Of a stretch of 64,000 nt of DNA, positions 1 to 12,539 are shown one piece after another. This DNA is from Crocodylus rhombifer (lineage: Eukaryota; Chordata; Crocodylia; Crocodylidae): assembly GCA_038503035.1 (NCBI GenBank), contig JAVSML010024349.1, positions 348,586 through 412,585 of the forward strand. The letters run 5' to 3'. The notes beneath the pieces were generated by a model. That model had not been told where the DNA came from, did no database searches, and saw only the letters and a list, made by a program, of their open reading frames with translations. The translations under genes and the position numbers were made by a program. Every line of letters begins with the position of its first letter. Positions within the stretch are counted from its first letter, which is position 1.

Positions 1-439
1 AGTAGATATTTTGAGAGAGGCAATTCTTCTAACCACTGCTGTAGACTCTGCACTTGTAAATTCCCTTCTTCGCTTGCTTCCAATCTGTGGCATTTACAAT
101 AGGTGCCTCTGATTTGCTCTGTCCTTGGAAACATCACAGCAGTTGAGCATTAGCACCTTGCTGTCAAAGCATGATTAACTGTTGCATTTCAAGGTCACTC
201 CAGCCCCATTCCCTTTAGCATTTATTTTTTTTGTACAGGGAATCCAGGAGGATGCACTTTTATTGAAGTGGCACTGTCAAACTTAGATTATAATTTAAGC
301 CTGTTTAATGGAATGGTTCAATTTTTTTCTGCTTCCTAAATCCTGGGCATTAGCGGACTTGGGATATATGTTTTAGGTGTGAGGTCTTGTTTTGGATGCT
401 CGGTTGTATCATATGCGCGCACACATGCACATGCTAGGA

Positions 440-761
440 CAGTGATTCTCAACCTTTCTAGACTCAAGGCACCCCTGAGTAGACCAGAGAGACTTGTGAA
501 TAGATTCAAGGCCTCCCTTGGAAAATGCCCAGCTCTTAATTTTAATTCTCTTTAAGTCCTACAAAAAAATAATAGAGCAGTTTTTCTGTTGCAAACAACT
601 CAGAAAGATCATAGCTATGGATTTTATTTGAAATATCTGTGTTTGTCTTGTGAATCATGTTTGCAAACCTAATGCAGCTTACATTGTGTGGCACCCTGCA
701 GCACCCTTGAAAGGATCTTGAGGCACTCCAGGATATTGTGGCACCCTGGTTGAGATCCCTG
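440..761. mobile_element. hAT-type non-autonomous element, family B copy 1
   Basis: The left end CAGTGATTCTCAACC and the complement of the right end, CAGGGATCTCAACC, form terminal inverted repeats. Flanks TGCTAGGA (432-439) and TACTAGGA (762-769) are an 8-bp duplication with one mismatch. No coding potential. Another copy lies at 33480. It sits in the presumed BRI3 intron. Confidence 0.8.
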
Positions 762-769
762 TACTAGGA

Positions 770-3700
770 GCTAGAAACAAATAATTTTCTTGCTGATTAT
801 ATATCAGTAGATGACAGATATCTGTAATTATTTTATTTTTAATATTATAAGATCACTTGCATCAAACCAGCGATGTAAGGGGGGAAACCCATCTGGTGTT
901 GGAGATGCTTGCATGCGCGTTTACAGTGCCTGCATGTTTACACGTGCGAGGGAATGCTGCAGTGAAGTATGGCAGTCTGCTCTGCTTACACAGCTGTGAA
1001 AAACATTATGTATTATTGTTTGGCACATGCCCAGTGCCACCAACTGTGCCACGGGTGTACTTATGGTACAAGTGCAGTACTGCCTTACCAGCAGATGAAT
1101 CTAGTCCTCTCATGATGTAGCATGTCTGGGGTGTAAGCATTGAACTTCGTGGTTGTGTTCCTTTGTACAGCCTGGTGATGGTGTCTAGACTTGCCCTGGC
1201 ACTCTTACGCCTTGGGGAGAGCGGCAGCAGGATGGTCCCAGGCATTTCTAAGGGCACGTTGGTTCTAGACCCAGGAGCAGGAAATGTTGATGCTTCTACA
1301 TGATTCAGCCTCTGGATCTCTCTAGCAGGGGAGCCTCAAAAACAGTATCAGTTACAGCCACAGGCAGATTCCTACCTTTCTGCGGGAGAGAAGTTCCTGT
1401 GACTTGTGAAGCAAGCATGTGGCTTTCTAAAGTCCCAGGCCTGTGTACAACTAAGTTCCTTAATCTGCAGCTCTTGTAATGAAGTGTTGGTGATTTTCAC
1501 CTAATTCTTCAAAAATGTAGACCTGTGAATCATTCTCTATTCCTGGGTGGTGGCTTCTTTTCAGCTACAGTAGTTGTTGAAACTGAGTGGCCACAACCAA
1601 TCAAGCCCTTTGCATCCTAATATTTGTTCTTCATCTCCCTCCACCACCCCAGAGCAGATCTGTGACCCAGGTAGGGAGTGTGTTGACAGTTAAAAGAACC
1701 AGGCATGCCAAGCTGCATAGTAGGCTGAAGCAGGAGTTTGTGCCTGTAGTTGTCTTCAGTGCTGGCTCTTCTGGTAGCTGTGGATTGCTGCAGGCAGGGT
1801 TGTGTTGTTGTGGAAAACTGCTAGGGGTTCTGGGATGTTATATATATTTTTTAGGGCCTGTTCAAGGGACCTGTTTAAAATACAACATTCATAATCCTGA
1901 CCACTGCTAGAGGTCCTTCCCTTCAAAGGTGAAGCATGCAGTCTGCATCCTTGAGGGCATACTTGCATTCATGAGACTGGTGATTACCTAGCCACGTCCT
2001 GAGCAAAGCCTTACCTTCAAGTTCTCTGAGACTGCTGGGTGAAAAGCTCAGTGCAAGCTGTGAGAAAAGAGGAGGCTGATCTGTTCAGAGTCATGTGGCA
2101 TCATTACGGGATCTGGCAATGGAAACCTGGGTCTCTTGGAGCCAGGAACCTTCCTTGTGATGATTTTCTTGCCAAATGTATAGGCTACCAGTGAACTGTA
2201 ACAATGGCTTTTCTATAGTGTGTGTGGAGCCAGGGAGGCTTTGGTGTCTGCTTCTTTAGATCATGAGTATTTCTAGCTCCAGTGTGAAATTTTAGTTCAT
2301 TTGTCCTGAAGTCATCCAGGTATTCTTGACAATTTTTAGGGATTTTGAGTAAGGCATCTACATTCTGTTCTTTGGTGGATTCTGTTGTCCATCCATGCAG
2401 CCAGGTGAACTCTTCTAGTATGATGTACCACGGGCTGAGGGTGAGTAGAGGTAGACTGGATTAAATGATTCCTAATTTGGAGTAGCTGACTCTGTGGATC
2501 CTATTACTCAGGAGGATGGAGTCTGGGTTTATTGAAGGGGCAATAAGGGCTTGCAAGAGCTCCTTTCTAGGTCTTGGCAGCTGAATTTTTACTTGTGCTC
2601 TACTTCTCAGTCTTTATACTTCAACTCGAATGTGGTGATCTGTGGAAACGTGGGAAATCACTTATTTAGGGACAGGTCTGAGTGAGGGACACCTCGCTCT
2701 CCAAAAAGTGATCATAGTGTTTTACCACTGCAGGGTGGTACGGTCTAAAACATCCTCAGGGTTTGAGGGTGTGCCATCCTCGTGGTTTAGTTTGCACCTA
2801 GGACATGCATACTCTAACTTTGAATGGTTAGAATCACCTGTACTTATCTTGGATCACCTATTTGGCTTTTTTCTTGCTCCTGGCAACTAAATCCCACTGG
2901 AAGGTAAGTTCCACAGTTTAAGTAGGTTTGAGGGTTTTTGCCTGTTACATTAATTGTCCAACGGGTTCAGTTTCCCAGGATGAGAGGCTTCAAATCCTAG
3001 TTTTAGGTCCTGTAAATGTAGTGACTGGAAGCTGGACAAGCCTTTGGATGGGCTTTACAACTTTGGGCCACATCCTCAACCTTTCTCACTTCAGGAATCT
3101 GGATGAGGAATACAGTAGGTTGTGGTATAAACTTTGGTGTGAGGTGTGGTAGGATGGACCAAAGCAACCAAGAGGATGACTTCAATCCATTCAATCAGCG
3201 CAGTTAGAAATCAACCCATATTTCTTCCCAGTGGAGCAAGAAGCAGAGTTGGCATCCAGGGTGAAACTTGTGGGGGGAGGGCCTGAGAGCGGGGAAGGGA
3301 GGCAGTGCCAAGAACTCCTAAATAATCCATGGCTAAGCTCCTTCCCACCCCACTATCACTCTTAGTGTTGGCAGCAGCAGCTGCCAAGGACTGGTTTGGA
3401 AATCCTGCCATGGGTATGCTATTGGGATGCAGGCTGTGGAGGTGGGGGCAGTTGCAGCGCCCCTCCTGCATTGGCACCTGAGGGGTGAGCAAGAAGGGCG
3501 CCACCTAGTTAGGCTATTATTTCTTCCCTTGGAGTGCTGGCACGGTTTGGAAGTGTAAATGCCGAGTTAGAGATTCCTGTCGGTTCCGTGTGCAACTCTT
3601 CAGTGATTGGTTTGTACCCCTTTTCAAAAAGAAAATCCCCAGCATTGCAAAGATAATATTTTACAGCTAATTTGTTTTGCTCTGTAAATATCATTTGCCT

Positions 3701-4155
3701 TTCTGCCAGACTGGCAGCTGTGTGATCATGTTTTGCTTAGCAAGTATAGTTTGTTTTGTCTCTTTTTTTTTTTTTTTTTTTTTTTCTCTTTAAAATGTAT
3801 TTCTCAAAGAGAGAGTCTTTAAGACCCATTATTGTCTGTCAGCTGACATCATGGGAATAAAATATTGAAACATCATGCTTATATATAAATAAATGATCAT
3901 GTGCAATGTACTGGAGATGCTTTTAACCAGATTTGAGTTGCAAGGCCTGCAAAACTAGGAGGGCCAAGGTAGAAGGAAATTAGTACAAATTGTAGGAAAT
4001 GGCATGTCTCTAATGGCACTGTCAGATCAAAGAAATCCTTTTAGTAAAACTTCCAAATTTAAAATGTTTATATGTATTGCCAATTCTTATCTGTCTTCAC
4101 ATTTTAGACTTAATTCTGCTAGCTTTTTATACTCCTTTTAGTCTCCTGATCAGAT
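770..4155. other. Presumed BRI3 intron, no gene seen
   Basis: Ordinary AT-rich sequence. I searched for the preceding BRI3 exon (family motif SIVVVGGCPVC) and did not find it. Short open frames here lack conserved motifs. Apart from the T run, nothing is recognisable. Confidence 0.5.
3763..3785 (+). repeat. T homopolymer, 23 bases
   Basis: Uninterrupted T run in the presumed BRI3 intron; could be the antisense tail of a lost retroposon, but nothing recognisable flanks it. Confidence 0.9.
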
Positions 4156-4163
4156 ATACATAG

Positions 4164-5030
4164 TAGAGGTGCACCGATACACAGTCCGATATGAGAGCAC
4201 CACTGATATAAAGAAAACTGACTGTATCAGAAATTGGCCTGATGTGGCCAATTTAGTTTGGCTGATAAATGCCTGTGCATGCGCGCAATTGCCCATCAGC
4301 TTGGAGACCTGCGTGCAGCTGGTAAGTCTGTGGAAGTAGAGGCAGGCAGATTGAGGCCCCTGCAGTGAGGGAGGGGGAGGGGCTGGGGTAGGAGCCACTG
4401 CTTGTCCCAAGGGGCAGCAGCTCCTGCTGCTGTACGCACCCCTGGGAGGGCACGGGGAGTGGGGTGGAGGAGGGGCATGTGGCCCAGCATCTGCATGGGG
4501 TGCAGGTGGGGTGGGCTGCAGCTGCACTGGGCTCTTCTTGGTAGGTGGTGGGGGAAGTGGGTTGGGCTTGGGCTATGCTCAGGGCAAGTGGCAGCGGCAC
4601 TGGGAAGGGGGGCAATAGGAGAGCTACGGCAAATTTTTGTGGTGGCTGCAGTCTCAGCCCCTGACAGGAAGAGCCTGCTGCAGCCCTGGCCTCAGCTTGA
4701 AGCAGCAGCCTGCCCTGCCCCTTCTCATGTCCTCCCAGGGTGTGCACAGCAGCAGGAGCTGCACCCCCCCCCCCCCCCCCCCCCCGACAAACTGTGGCTC
4801 CATCTGGCACCCTGCTGAGCCCCAACCCCACTCCTCCCTCACCACAGGTGTGTTGATCTGCCCCCACCTCCATGCCCCGGCCCTTCCCTCCCCTCCCCCC
4901 TGCCCTTCCACCACAACAGACTTACCAGCTGCACACCGCTGTATCAGAAATTAGATCGGTATTGGCTGATATGCCTCCTTAAAAGTTGACTATTGGTATT
5001 GCCCCCAAAATCTCTATCAGTGCACCCCTA
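4164..5030. mobile_element. hAT-type element with TAGRGGTGCACYGAT ends
   Basis: The left terminus TAGAGGTGCACCGATA pairs with the complement of the right terminus, TAGGGGTGCACTGATA. Flanking 8-mers ATACATAG (4156-4163) and ATAAATAG (5031-5038) match at 7 of 8. The 867-bp body is non-coding, GC- and CT-rich, with a run of 22 C at 4764-4785. Long open frames on both strands here are composition artefacts without domains. Confidence 0.82.
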
Positions 5031-5038
5031 ATAAATAG

Positions 5039-7027
5039 TTTCCCTTCTCCTAAGAACTTCTGCCCTTACCTGTGCTAAGAAAGAAGTGAACCTTTTGTGC
5101 GTCTGCAGCTCTATGAACTTTGTGCGAGAACTCCAGAATCTTGGAAACAAACTTGATAAGTAAAAAATCATCTTAATACCTACAGTCAGAAGCACATAGT
5201 GATAGCTTTTTCAGTCCTACATCAGGGTTTGCAGTCTGAAGTTAGTGAAAATTGAGCTTCTAAATAGAACTTGTTAGTGCCTTTTGATCATTATTTAAAC
5301 TCCTGAATCTCTATTTATACCACCTGTTTGTGTGAACCTTTCCTATATATTGTGCCTCAAGATACTGCAGATAAATTTGGGAACGTTTGAATAAGGAGTC
5401 TAAGACTCTGCTCCCAGGGAAGTGGAGTTGAGAATATGGCCAACAGATTCTGCCATAGTGTGCATGCGTGCGTTTAACCCAATCTGGGAATCAAACTATG
5501 GTAGTGATAGAGCAGATATCTGAATTGTTCAGGACCTGTTACCCTTTTCGGGGAAACAAAATAGCCTTCCCCAGCTCCACACTCCACCCCCCCGTTGACC
5601 CATCCCATTTCCTAACTCAGGAATGAAACTGATTGCATTCTATGTACATGGAGTAGCTGACTTCTACTGTGCCAGTTTTCATGTGAGCTGGGTGGCTCAT
5701 GGGGACATGATGTGCAGGCAGCCAGTGTCAGTTCAGATGTAGCCCTTGGCTGGAAACTGAGGGGGGGGGAAAAGCACTTTGGTACTGTATAGCTCATGTA
5801 AACAGTTTTTAACTTCCAGAAAACAGTGTGCTGTTGGAAGCTTTAGACCCTCTGAAAATAAAATTACCTATGTAAATGTTTGCCAGAAGCAGGATTAAAG
5901 AATGAGGAGGCAGAAGAGTAGTAGATGTTGGGGACTCAGCTTCCATAGGTAGCCTGAGCTTCTACCTTGTAGAATCTCAACTGCAAAGTCACATGTTAAC
6001 TAAGCAGTGGTAGTAACTACCAGCTTCTACAAATATTCTTTTGATTAAAAATTAGAATTCAGTGTCCATATTCACACCATTTGGATTGATTGGTGGCATC
6101 TTGCGTCAATCCAGAATATCCAGTTCTGCAGCCTACAAATTGAAAAAATTAAGGTATTGGCTCAGGTAACCTTGGTTCTTGTCTTCAGAGCAGTGCCTAA
6201 ATATGTCCTGGGTGTGCAGGGTCAGTCAGGAGCTCTACCTTGGAGCCAGGTAGTCTGGCCAGTCTTCTAGGAGGTGCAGATTTGGACCATCTCCAAAGAA
6301 AATGTCCAAACCTTGAGAAGTCAGAGTATAAAGGGGGCATTGCTATTTCTTCTTCTAGTCATTCTCCAGTTTCTTGTTCTGAACTAATGCCCTCTCAATA
6401 CCCCAAAGATCTGGCTGTTCTCATTTAAATTAGCCTACTTCCACATACTCTGGGAATCAGCAGTATGGTATTGAGAGCACAGAAGACAGCTTCTGCAGGC
6501 TGGGTTAAGGCCCAGACAAAGCACAGCAGTCCAAAAGGGGAATAGCTTGTTCAGTTCTGGGCTGGAGTATGTGGAGTAGAGACGATTTTCAGGGTATATA
6601 CACTCTATGGTCTAATAAGTATTTGAACGTGCAAATTGCAGCTTTTGGTGAGGAATTATTGCTTGGTACGTCTGTAATACAAAGGCCACCCATGCCGCAT
6701 TTCAAATCCTGTTCCAATACAAGGAGGTGGTAGATCCTCTTTCAAAAAAATGTTTGTTAAAATTGAATATAGGCTGGGGGAGTGGAAAAGGAATCCTTGG
6801 TTCTTGGAAATGGCTGACCCTTTCCAGAACCACTTTGCCTGAAACAGAAACCCAGAATTGTAAACTTTCCCCTCAAGTAATTAAAACTTGTCAAAGTTGT
6901 ATAAGCTGTGTTCACAGGGTCTTATAATGTAAGATGTTGGGAAACTTCAGAGGTATAATCAACATCCCTGCCTGTGCTAGTATATCCATGGAGTCTGTAA
7001 TTGAACTTTTCCCCTGCTTTTTTACAG
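5039..7027. other. Presumed BRI3 intron up to the last exon
   Basis: No exon-like or repeat structure was recognised until the pyrimidine tract and acceptor at 7010-7027. Confidence 0.5.
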
Positions 7028-7160
7028 AGTTGGGGTACTGGAGGACACCTTCACCTGTCTCGGCGTCTTCTGTGCCATCGTATTCTTTCCAATTGGAATC
7101 CTGTTCTGTCTTGCACTGAGGCAGAGAAGATGCCCGAATTGTGGGGCTGCTTTTGGCTAA
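7028..7160 (+). CDS. BRI3: BRI3 (brain protein I3), last coding exon
   Basis: The exon follows a pyrimidine-rich tract and TTTTACAG acceptor and encodes 43 residues ending in a TAA stop at 7158-7160. It begins with the last base of a split arginine codon, then [14 protein letters not shown], a hydrophobic membrane segment (about residues 8-30, [16 protein letters not shown]) and the terminal cysteine pair [11 protein letters not shown]. This matches the C-terminus of BRI3, a small protein of about 125 residues of endosomal and lysosomal membranes whose molecular role is poorly defined. Known members end in VGVLEDCFTFLG followed by a transmembrane helix and CPNCGA. Earlier exons (proline-rich cytosolic part) were not seen and should lie to the left. 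The neighbour BAIAP2L1 converges from the other strand, as in human. Identity is very likely; the exact paralogue is inferred from synteny. Confidence 0.93.
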
Positions 7161-7410
7161 GGGATCAAGATGAATCTATTTCTGGAGGCCAGCCTTGTTA
7201 GAGTACTCTTTCTAATGTAAATGTCATGTACAATCACTTTATTTGATTATGCTTCAGACCTGTTTTGTAAAGTGTGAAGAAATTAGTTTCCTGCATGTAA
7301 TTTAAAATGTAATCTTTTATAAGCATGTGTATTGCAAAACATGAAAACCCACCTTGTTTCCATGTTAATGGCACCTTTTGAAACTTAAATAAAATAGCTT
7401 CTCTTTTTGC
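7161..7410 (+). other. BRI3: BRI3 3'UTR with polyadenylation signal
   Basis: AT-rich sequence directly after the BRI3 stop codon. An AATAAA hexamer lies at 7388-7393, about 230 bases after the stop, so cleavage is expected near 7405-7415. No other strong hexamer was seen between the stop and this site. The end is inferred from the hexamer only. Confidence 0.7.
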
Positions 7411-7590
7411 AATCTTCAATGTGTGGCTAAACCAAATCACATATTTGAAGTTACATCATTATCTGCTGGTTTTGCCTTTGCATCTTGAACAAAATACCTT
7501 TAAACAAATGAAGAAAAAAACCCAAAGTTTGCCACTTAGCATCATTCTTAAATAACCAGGGCTGAGTAGAAGTCTGCTCTCCTGGTGTGT

Positions 7591-7622
7591 ACACACACAC
7601 ACACGTACACACACACACACAC
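7591..7622 (+). repeat. CA microsatellite
   Basis: About 15 CA units with one GT interruption, 200 bases after the BRI3 polyadenylation signal. Confidence 0.95.
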
Positions 7623-8248
7623 GAAATACTAGAGGCGTAAGTAACAAATACTTATTTTTGAGATTTGAAATAGTGATGCTATTTAATTACATGAAGACAG
7701 AGTAATGGGGGATTGGTTACCAGCAAGAATCCAGATTTTAAAATTGGAATGAGAATAAAGTGTCTTGTTGTCTTTGCATTGTTTACTAGTCCAGGTTTTG
7801 TGTTTGTTTGTGTTTTTGCTTGGACTACCTGAATCCTGAAATCTGTTACTTTTTCCAGTGTAGTTTTAGAAACAAACTGGGTTAAGATGATAATTCACAA
7901 GTTAACCTGGGAAATGAAGATAATAAAGTAAATTTTTCCCCCCTCAGTTATGTCACGAGACTCTTCCAAGACCAGCAGTTTCTTCATTAAGAGTGGAAAA
8001 GAAGGGAGTTGGAAAAAAAAAAATGAGGATGGTTACTAAGGTGCTGCCAAAAGCTGCAGAATGAGGCTTCTAAAGATAAAGAAGAATGGATGCTCAGGTT
8101 AGAGGTAACTAGGGCTTCTCTTATACACAGATTTAATGCAGTATAGCCCTGATACGTGGCCATAATAAGTGGAGTATGGCACTGATTTTAAAGCAATGCA
8201 TCTAACCAGAACTTTACTATTTTAAATATTTTAGAGATGCAGCTAGAT

Positions 8249-8376
8249 CAGGGTGGCCAACCTGCCATGTGGCAGTTCAGGGAGGGGACAGGCAGCAGAG
8301 TAGCAGATTGAAAGGGAAAAGGGATTAGAGAAGCTTGATTTCTTTTTTTGTCTGCTGAGAAGGTTGGCCTCCACTG
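8249..8376. mobile_element. Short hAT-type MITE (128 bp)
   Basis: Ends CAGGGTGGCCAACCT and, complemented, CAGTGGAGGCCAACCTT. Flanks AGCTAGAT (8241-8248) and AGCTAGCT (8377-8384) form an 8-bp duplication with one mismatch. It lies between BRI3 and the nested CR1s. Confidence 0.75.
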
Positions 8377-9532
8377 AGCTAGCTGAACTGCAGACTAAAG
8401 CTAAGAAACTTTAACTAAGGAAAAATGACAAGTCAGTGAGGCAAGTATTGTAATGATGGCCACTACTTTTTGTTCCTCATGGAAGTAAATGCACGCTAGT
8501 TTCTGTCTTCAAAACTGACGGCAGGCATGAGGATGGGTCAATGAAATCTTGCTTTGGGATTTGATCACTTTAGAAAATCAGATGTTGGATACAATATTAT
8601 CTTAGGATTTTTATTGGTTTTATAAGGGTGATGGCATTTAGACTGAAATATTTGGGACAACACAGAAGGTAATTGAACAAGTTGGGAAAGTACAAGGTGC
8701 TTTAACAGGAAGCAAATAGCGCCTTTTATGAAGTGTTTGATCCTAAGTCAGTGGTTAATAGTGGTATTATTTCTCTCCTATTAATGTCTCTTATAATGCT
8801 AAAGAAACTAAACAGATGAACACTAGTTAAAGGTGGTAAGTCAGATTAAAAGCTTTCATTGTTTCATAGCCACCCCCACAAGAAAAGAATAATGTGAAAC
8901 AGCGTAATAGGGGAAAATGGAAAGATGGGCTGAGGCATCAGGGATTGACAACTATGATTAGCAATTGAGTAGAGTAGTAAAAAGCAAAGCAATTTTGGGA
9001 CCCTAGAGGCACAACATGGGTAACCTCTGTGATACCAGGGCTCTTAGCGTATGGGTTCCATGCGACTAAACTGTGATGTTAGGAGTTCAGATAAGCACAA
9101 GAAGCAAGGGAGTCTGAAGAGCAGTATAGGAATATTAACTAAGTGCATTTCTGCTAAGAGAAAAAAATGCATATGGAGTAGAGTACTACTGCTTGAGTGT
9201 TGCTAATTACACAAAGGGGTCCACCTTTTGGGTTGCAACTTGAGTTGTTCTCTCTGTCCATCTCCATTAGTGATTATCAGGTATCGAGGAACAATCCATA
9301 TGGATTCACTAAGGGCAAATCATGCCTGACCAACCTGATTGCCGTCAACTATAAGATGATTGACTCTGTGGATGCAGGGAAAACAGTGGACATAATGCAC
9401 CTTAACTTGAGCAAGGCTTTTGATATGGTCTCTCACAACATTCTCGCCAGCAAGCTAAGGAAGTATAGGTTGGACGAAGGGACTGTAAGGTGCATAGAAA
9501 ACTGACTGGATCCTCGGGCTCAAGCAACAGTA

Positions 9533-11737
9533 ATAGTTTCATAGTTTCTAGGGCCGGAAGGGACCTGAGTAGATCATCTAGTCCAACCCCCTGCCATGGT
9601 AGGAAATACTGGGGTCAAATGACGCCAGCAAGATGTTCATCCAACCTCCTCTTAAAAACCCCCAGGGTAGGAGCTAGCACCATTTCTCTTGGAAGTTGGT
9701 TCCAGATTCTAGCCACCCTGACCGTGAAGTAGTGCTTCCTGATATCTAGCCTAAACCTTCCCTCTGCCAGCTTGTGACCGTTATTCCTGGTCACTCCTGG
9801 CAGTGCTCAGGGGAACAGGGACTCCCCCAATGTCTGCTGATTCCCCCCCCCCCCCCCCCCAACTAGTTTATAACAGGCCACTAGATCCCCCTCAGCCTTC
9901 TCTTTTGGAGGCTGAACAGGTTCAGGTCCCGTAGCCTCTCCTCATCGGGCCTGCCCTGATCATGCGAGTGGCCTCCTCTAGACCCTCTCCATGCTGTCCA
10001 CATCCCTCTTGAAGTGTGGTGCCCAGAACTGGACACAGTACTCCAACTGTGGCCTGACCAGTGCTGCATAGTGGGGGAGGATCACCTCTTTGGACCTGCT
10101 CAAGATGCATCTGTGGATGCATGACAAGGTACGTTTGGCCTTCCTAACTGCCTCTCCACACTGCCGGCCCATGTTCATCTTGGAGTCAACGATGACCCCC
10201 AGATCCTTTTCCGCCTCTGTGCTGACAAGAGGGGAATTCCCCAACCTGTAGGTATGGTGCCAGTTGTTCCTCCCCAGGTGCATCACCTTTCACTTGTCTG
10301 TGTTGAAACCCATCCTATTCTCGTCCGTCCACCCTTGTAACCTGTCTAGGTCTGATTGTATCCTGTTGCTTCCTTCTAGTGTGCCCATGTTCCCCCACAT
10401 CTTAGGTGTCATCAGCAAATTTGAACAGGGTGCTTTTTACCCCCTCGTCCAAATCACTGATGAAGATGTTGAACAGTGCAGGCCCGAGGACCGAGCCCTG
10501 GGGGACCCCACTGCCCACGTCCTTCCAGGTTGAGAAAGACCCATCCACTACCACCCTCTGGGTGCGGTCCTCCAGCCAGTTGGCGACTCATTTGACTGTG
10601 TGGGTGTCTACGCCACAGCCCCCCCAGTTTCTTAATGAGAACGGGGTGAAAGATGGTGTCAAAAGCCTTGCGGAAGTCCAGGAAGACTATGTCCACTGCT
10701 ACCCCTGCATCTAATGATCTGGTGATCTGATCATAAAAGGCCAGCAGGTTGGTTTGACAGGACCTGCCACTGATGAACCCCTGTTGGTTGCCCCTAAGCA
10801 TGCAGGCCCCTGCTGGCCCCTCCTGGATGTGTGCCAGAATACTTTTCTCGAACAGCTTGCCTAGGATCGAGGTAAGACTAACTGGCCTATAGTTTCCCGG
10901 GTCCTCCCTCCCTTTTTTGAAGATGGGAACCACGTTGGCCCTCTTCCAGTCCTCCAGCACCACTCCAGAGCACCACGAGTGCTCATAAAGCCGTGCCAGG
11001 GGTCTTGCAATGACCTGGGCCAGTTCCTTTAGAACTCTAGGGTGGAGATCATCCAGACCGGCTGACTTGAATACGTCCAACCCCTCCAGAAGCTCCCTAA
11101 CTAAATCCTCGCTAACCCTTGGCCCAGGTGTGCCTCCCCCTGGGCCTGAGCGGGGCCCAGCAGGGAGGTGGCTGTTCTGGTCCCTACTTAGGAAGACGGA
11201 GGCAAAGAAATTGTTAAACATGTTAGCTTTGCCGTCTGGTGTGACGACCAAGTTACTCATGTCGTCCTGCAAGGGCCTCACATTACCTGGGACCTTCTTT
11301 TTTACCCCTTATGTATTTAAAAAAGGACTTCTTATTGTCCTTAACCTGGGAACCTAGTCCCAGTTCCATCTCTGCCTTGGCCTTCCTAACTACCCCCCTA
11401 CATCCCTGAGCAACTGCAGAATAGTCCTCCCTGGTGATGACCCCTTCTTTCCATTGGGTGTAAGCCTCCTTTTTAGCAAGGAGACATTCCCGGATGCTTT
11501 TGGTGAGCCATGGAGGCTTGTGTGCTCTCCTGCTCCCTTTGATCCTCATTGGGATTGCCTTCCTTTGGGCTTGGAGGATCGTCTCCTTAAGGAGCGACCA
11601 CTCTCCTTGGACACCTGGCTCCTCCCCCCCCTCCCAGGACCTCAGCGCTTCTCCAGCTATCCTCCTTAGCTTGCTGAAGTTTGCCCCCCTAAAATCTAGG
11701 GCTGCTGTCTTACTGCATGCCTTTGCCACCTTGTGCT
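9533..11737 (-). mobile_element. Younger CR1 LINE, antisense, nested in the older CR1
   Basis: A 2.2-kb 5'-truncated CR1 read on the minus strand. Its 3' end lies at the left edge, where the plus strand reads as the complement of the typical CR1 tail (CTAGGGCCGGAAGGGACC, then TAGATCATCTAGTCCAACC). The 5' break is near 11737, downstream of the endonuclease domain, which is absent. It is better preserved than the element it interrupts, which fits a later insertion. An 18-C run at 9843-9860 lies inside its 3'UTR. Confidence 0.9.
9978..11729 (-). pseudogene. CR1 ORF2 reverse transcriptase, frameshifted
   Basis: Minus-strand pieces in order: 11729-11283 (connector: KPPWLTKSIRECLLAKKEAY, KDNKKSFFKYIRGKK), 11281-10454 (RT: SAGLDDLHPRVLKELA, VVPIFKKGREDPGNYRPVSL, GFISGRSCQTNLLAF, VDIVFLDFRKAFDTI) and 10286-9978 (thumb: EKDLGVIVDSKMNM, HYAALVRPQLEYCVQFWAPH). 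The motif B sequence [17 protein letters not shown] and an intact FADD box (10408-10419) are readable in a shifted frame, with a stop (TAA, 10402-10404) two codons after FADD. The protein would copy CR1 RNA at the target site; frameshifts and the lost endonuclease make this copy inactive. Confidence 0.9.
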
Positions 11738-12539
11738 GGATGGTGAGTTTGCACGTGACACTAAGCTAGGGGTAGTAGTAGATACACTGGAGGGTAGGGC
11801 TAGGATTCAGAGAGAGGACTGGACCAAAAGAAATCTCATGCAGTTCAGTAAGGACAAGTACAAAATCCTGCACTTGGGACGGAAAAGTCCCATGCTGAGG
11901 GTGACTGGCTGGGCAGCAGCTCTGTAGAAAAGGATCTGGGGATTACAGTGGATAGGAAGCTGAGTGAGCCAACAGATGCCCCTGTTGCTAAGAAGGCTAA
12001 CAGCATAGTGGGCTGCTTTATCAGGAGTGTTGCCAGCAGACTGAGGAAAATGATTATTCCTCTTTATTCAGCACCGGTGAGGTCACATCTGGAGTAGTGT
12101 CCTGTTCTGGGCTCCCCAATACAGAAAGGCTGTGGACAAATTGGTGATAGCCATTTTTATTGTCCTCCAATGCACTAAGGGGCTGGGGCACAGGACTTGT
12201 GAGGAGAGGCTGAGGGAACAGGGTTTATTTAGTCTGGAGAAGAGAAGACTGAAGGGATTTAATAGGGTGGTGCCAAAGAGGATGGAGCTAGATTGACACA
12301 ACAAGGAGCAACGGTCTCAAGTTGCAGCAAGGGAGTTTTAGGTTTGATATTAGGAAAAATTCTCCCATAAGGAGGTAGTAAAGCATTGGAACAGGTTATT
12401 CTCCATTCTTGGAAGTTAAGACCTGGGCTGGACAAAGGTTTGACTGGGATGATCCAGTTTGGGATAGTCCTGCTTTGAGCAGGGGGGTGGACTAGATCTT
12501 CTGAGGTCCCTTCCAACCCTAAGTTTATATGATTCTAAG

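Larger units (their letters stand above)
9283..12537 (+). mobile_element. Older CR1 LINE fragment, split by a second CR1
   Basis: The left part (about 9283-9532) encodes a reverse-transcriptase piece: NNPYGFTKGKSCLTNLI, VDAGKTVDIMHLNLSKAFD and ASKLRKYRLDEGTVRCIEN, then, after a stop, a LDPRAQATVI-like tail. The right part (about 11738-12537) resumes with EFARDTKLGVVVDTLEG and HLGRKSPML and ends in a CR1 3' tail (GGTCCCTTCCAACCCTAAG, then a degraded GATTCTA repeat). The motif A aspartate is Asn (LNLSKAFD) and the FADD box is FARD (11748-11759). Roughly 35-45 codons before FADD, including the expected SGVPQGS motif, are missing at the insertion point. The copy is dead and 5'-truncated. Confidence 0.88.

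Noticed and set aside
4253..4954. Overlapping open frames of 66-206 codons on both strands
   Set aside because: They lie in the GC/CT-rich core of a hAT-type element, overlap on both strands, and are low-complexity without domains or splice support.
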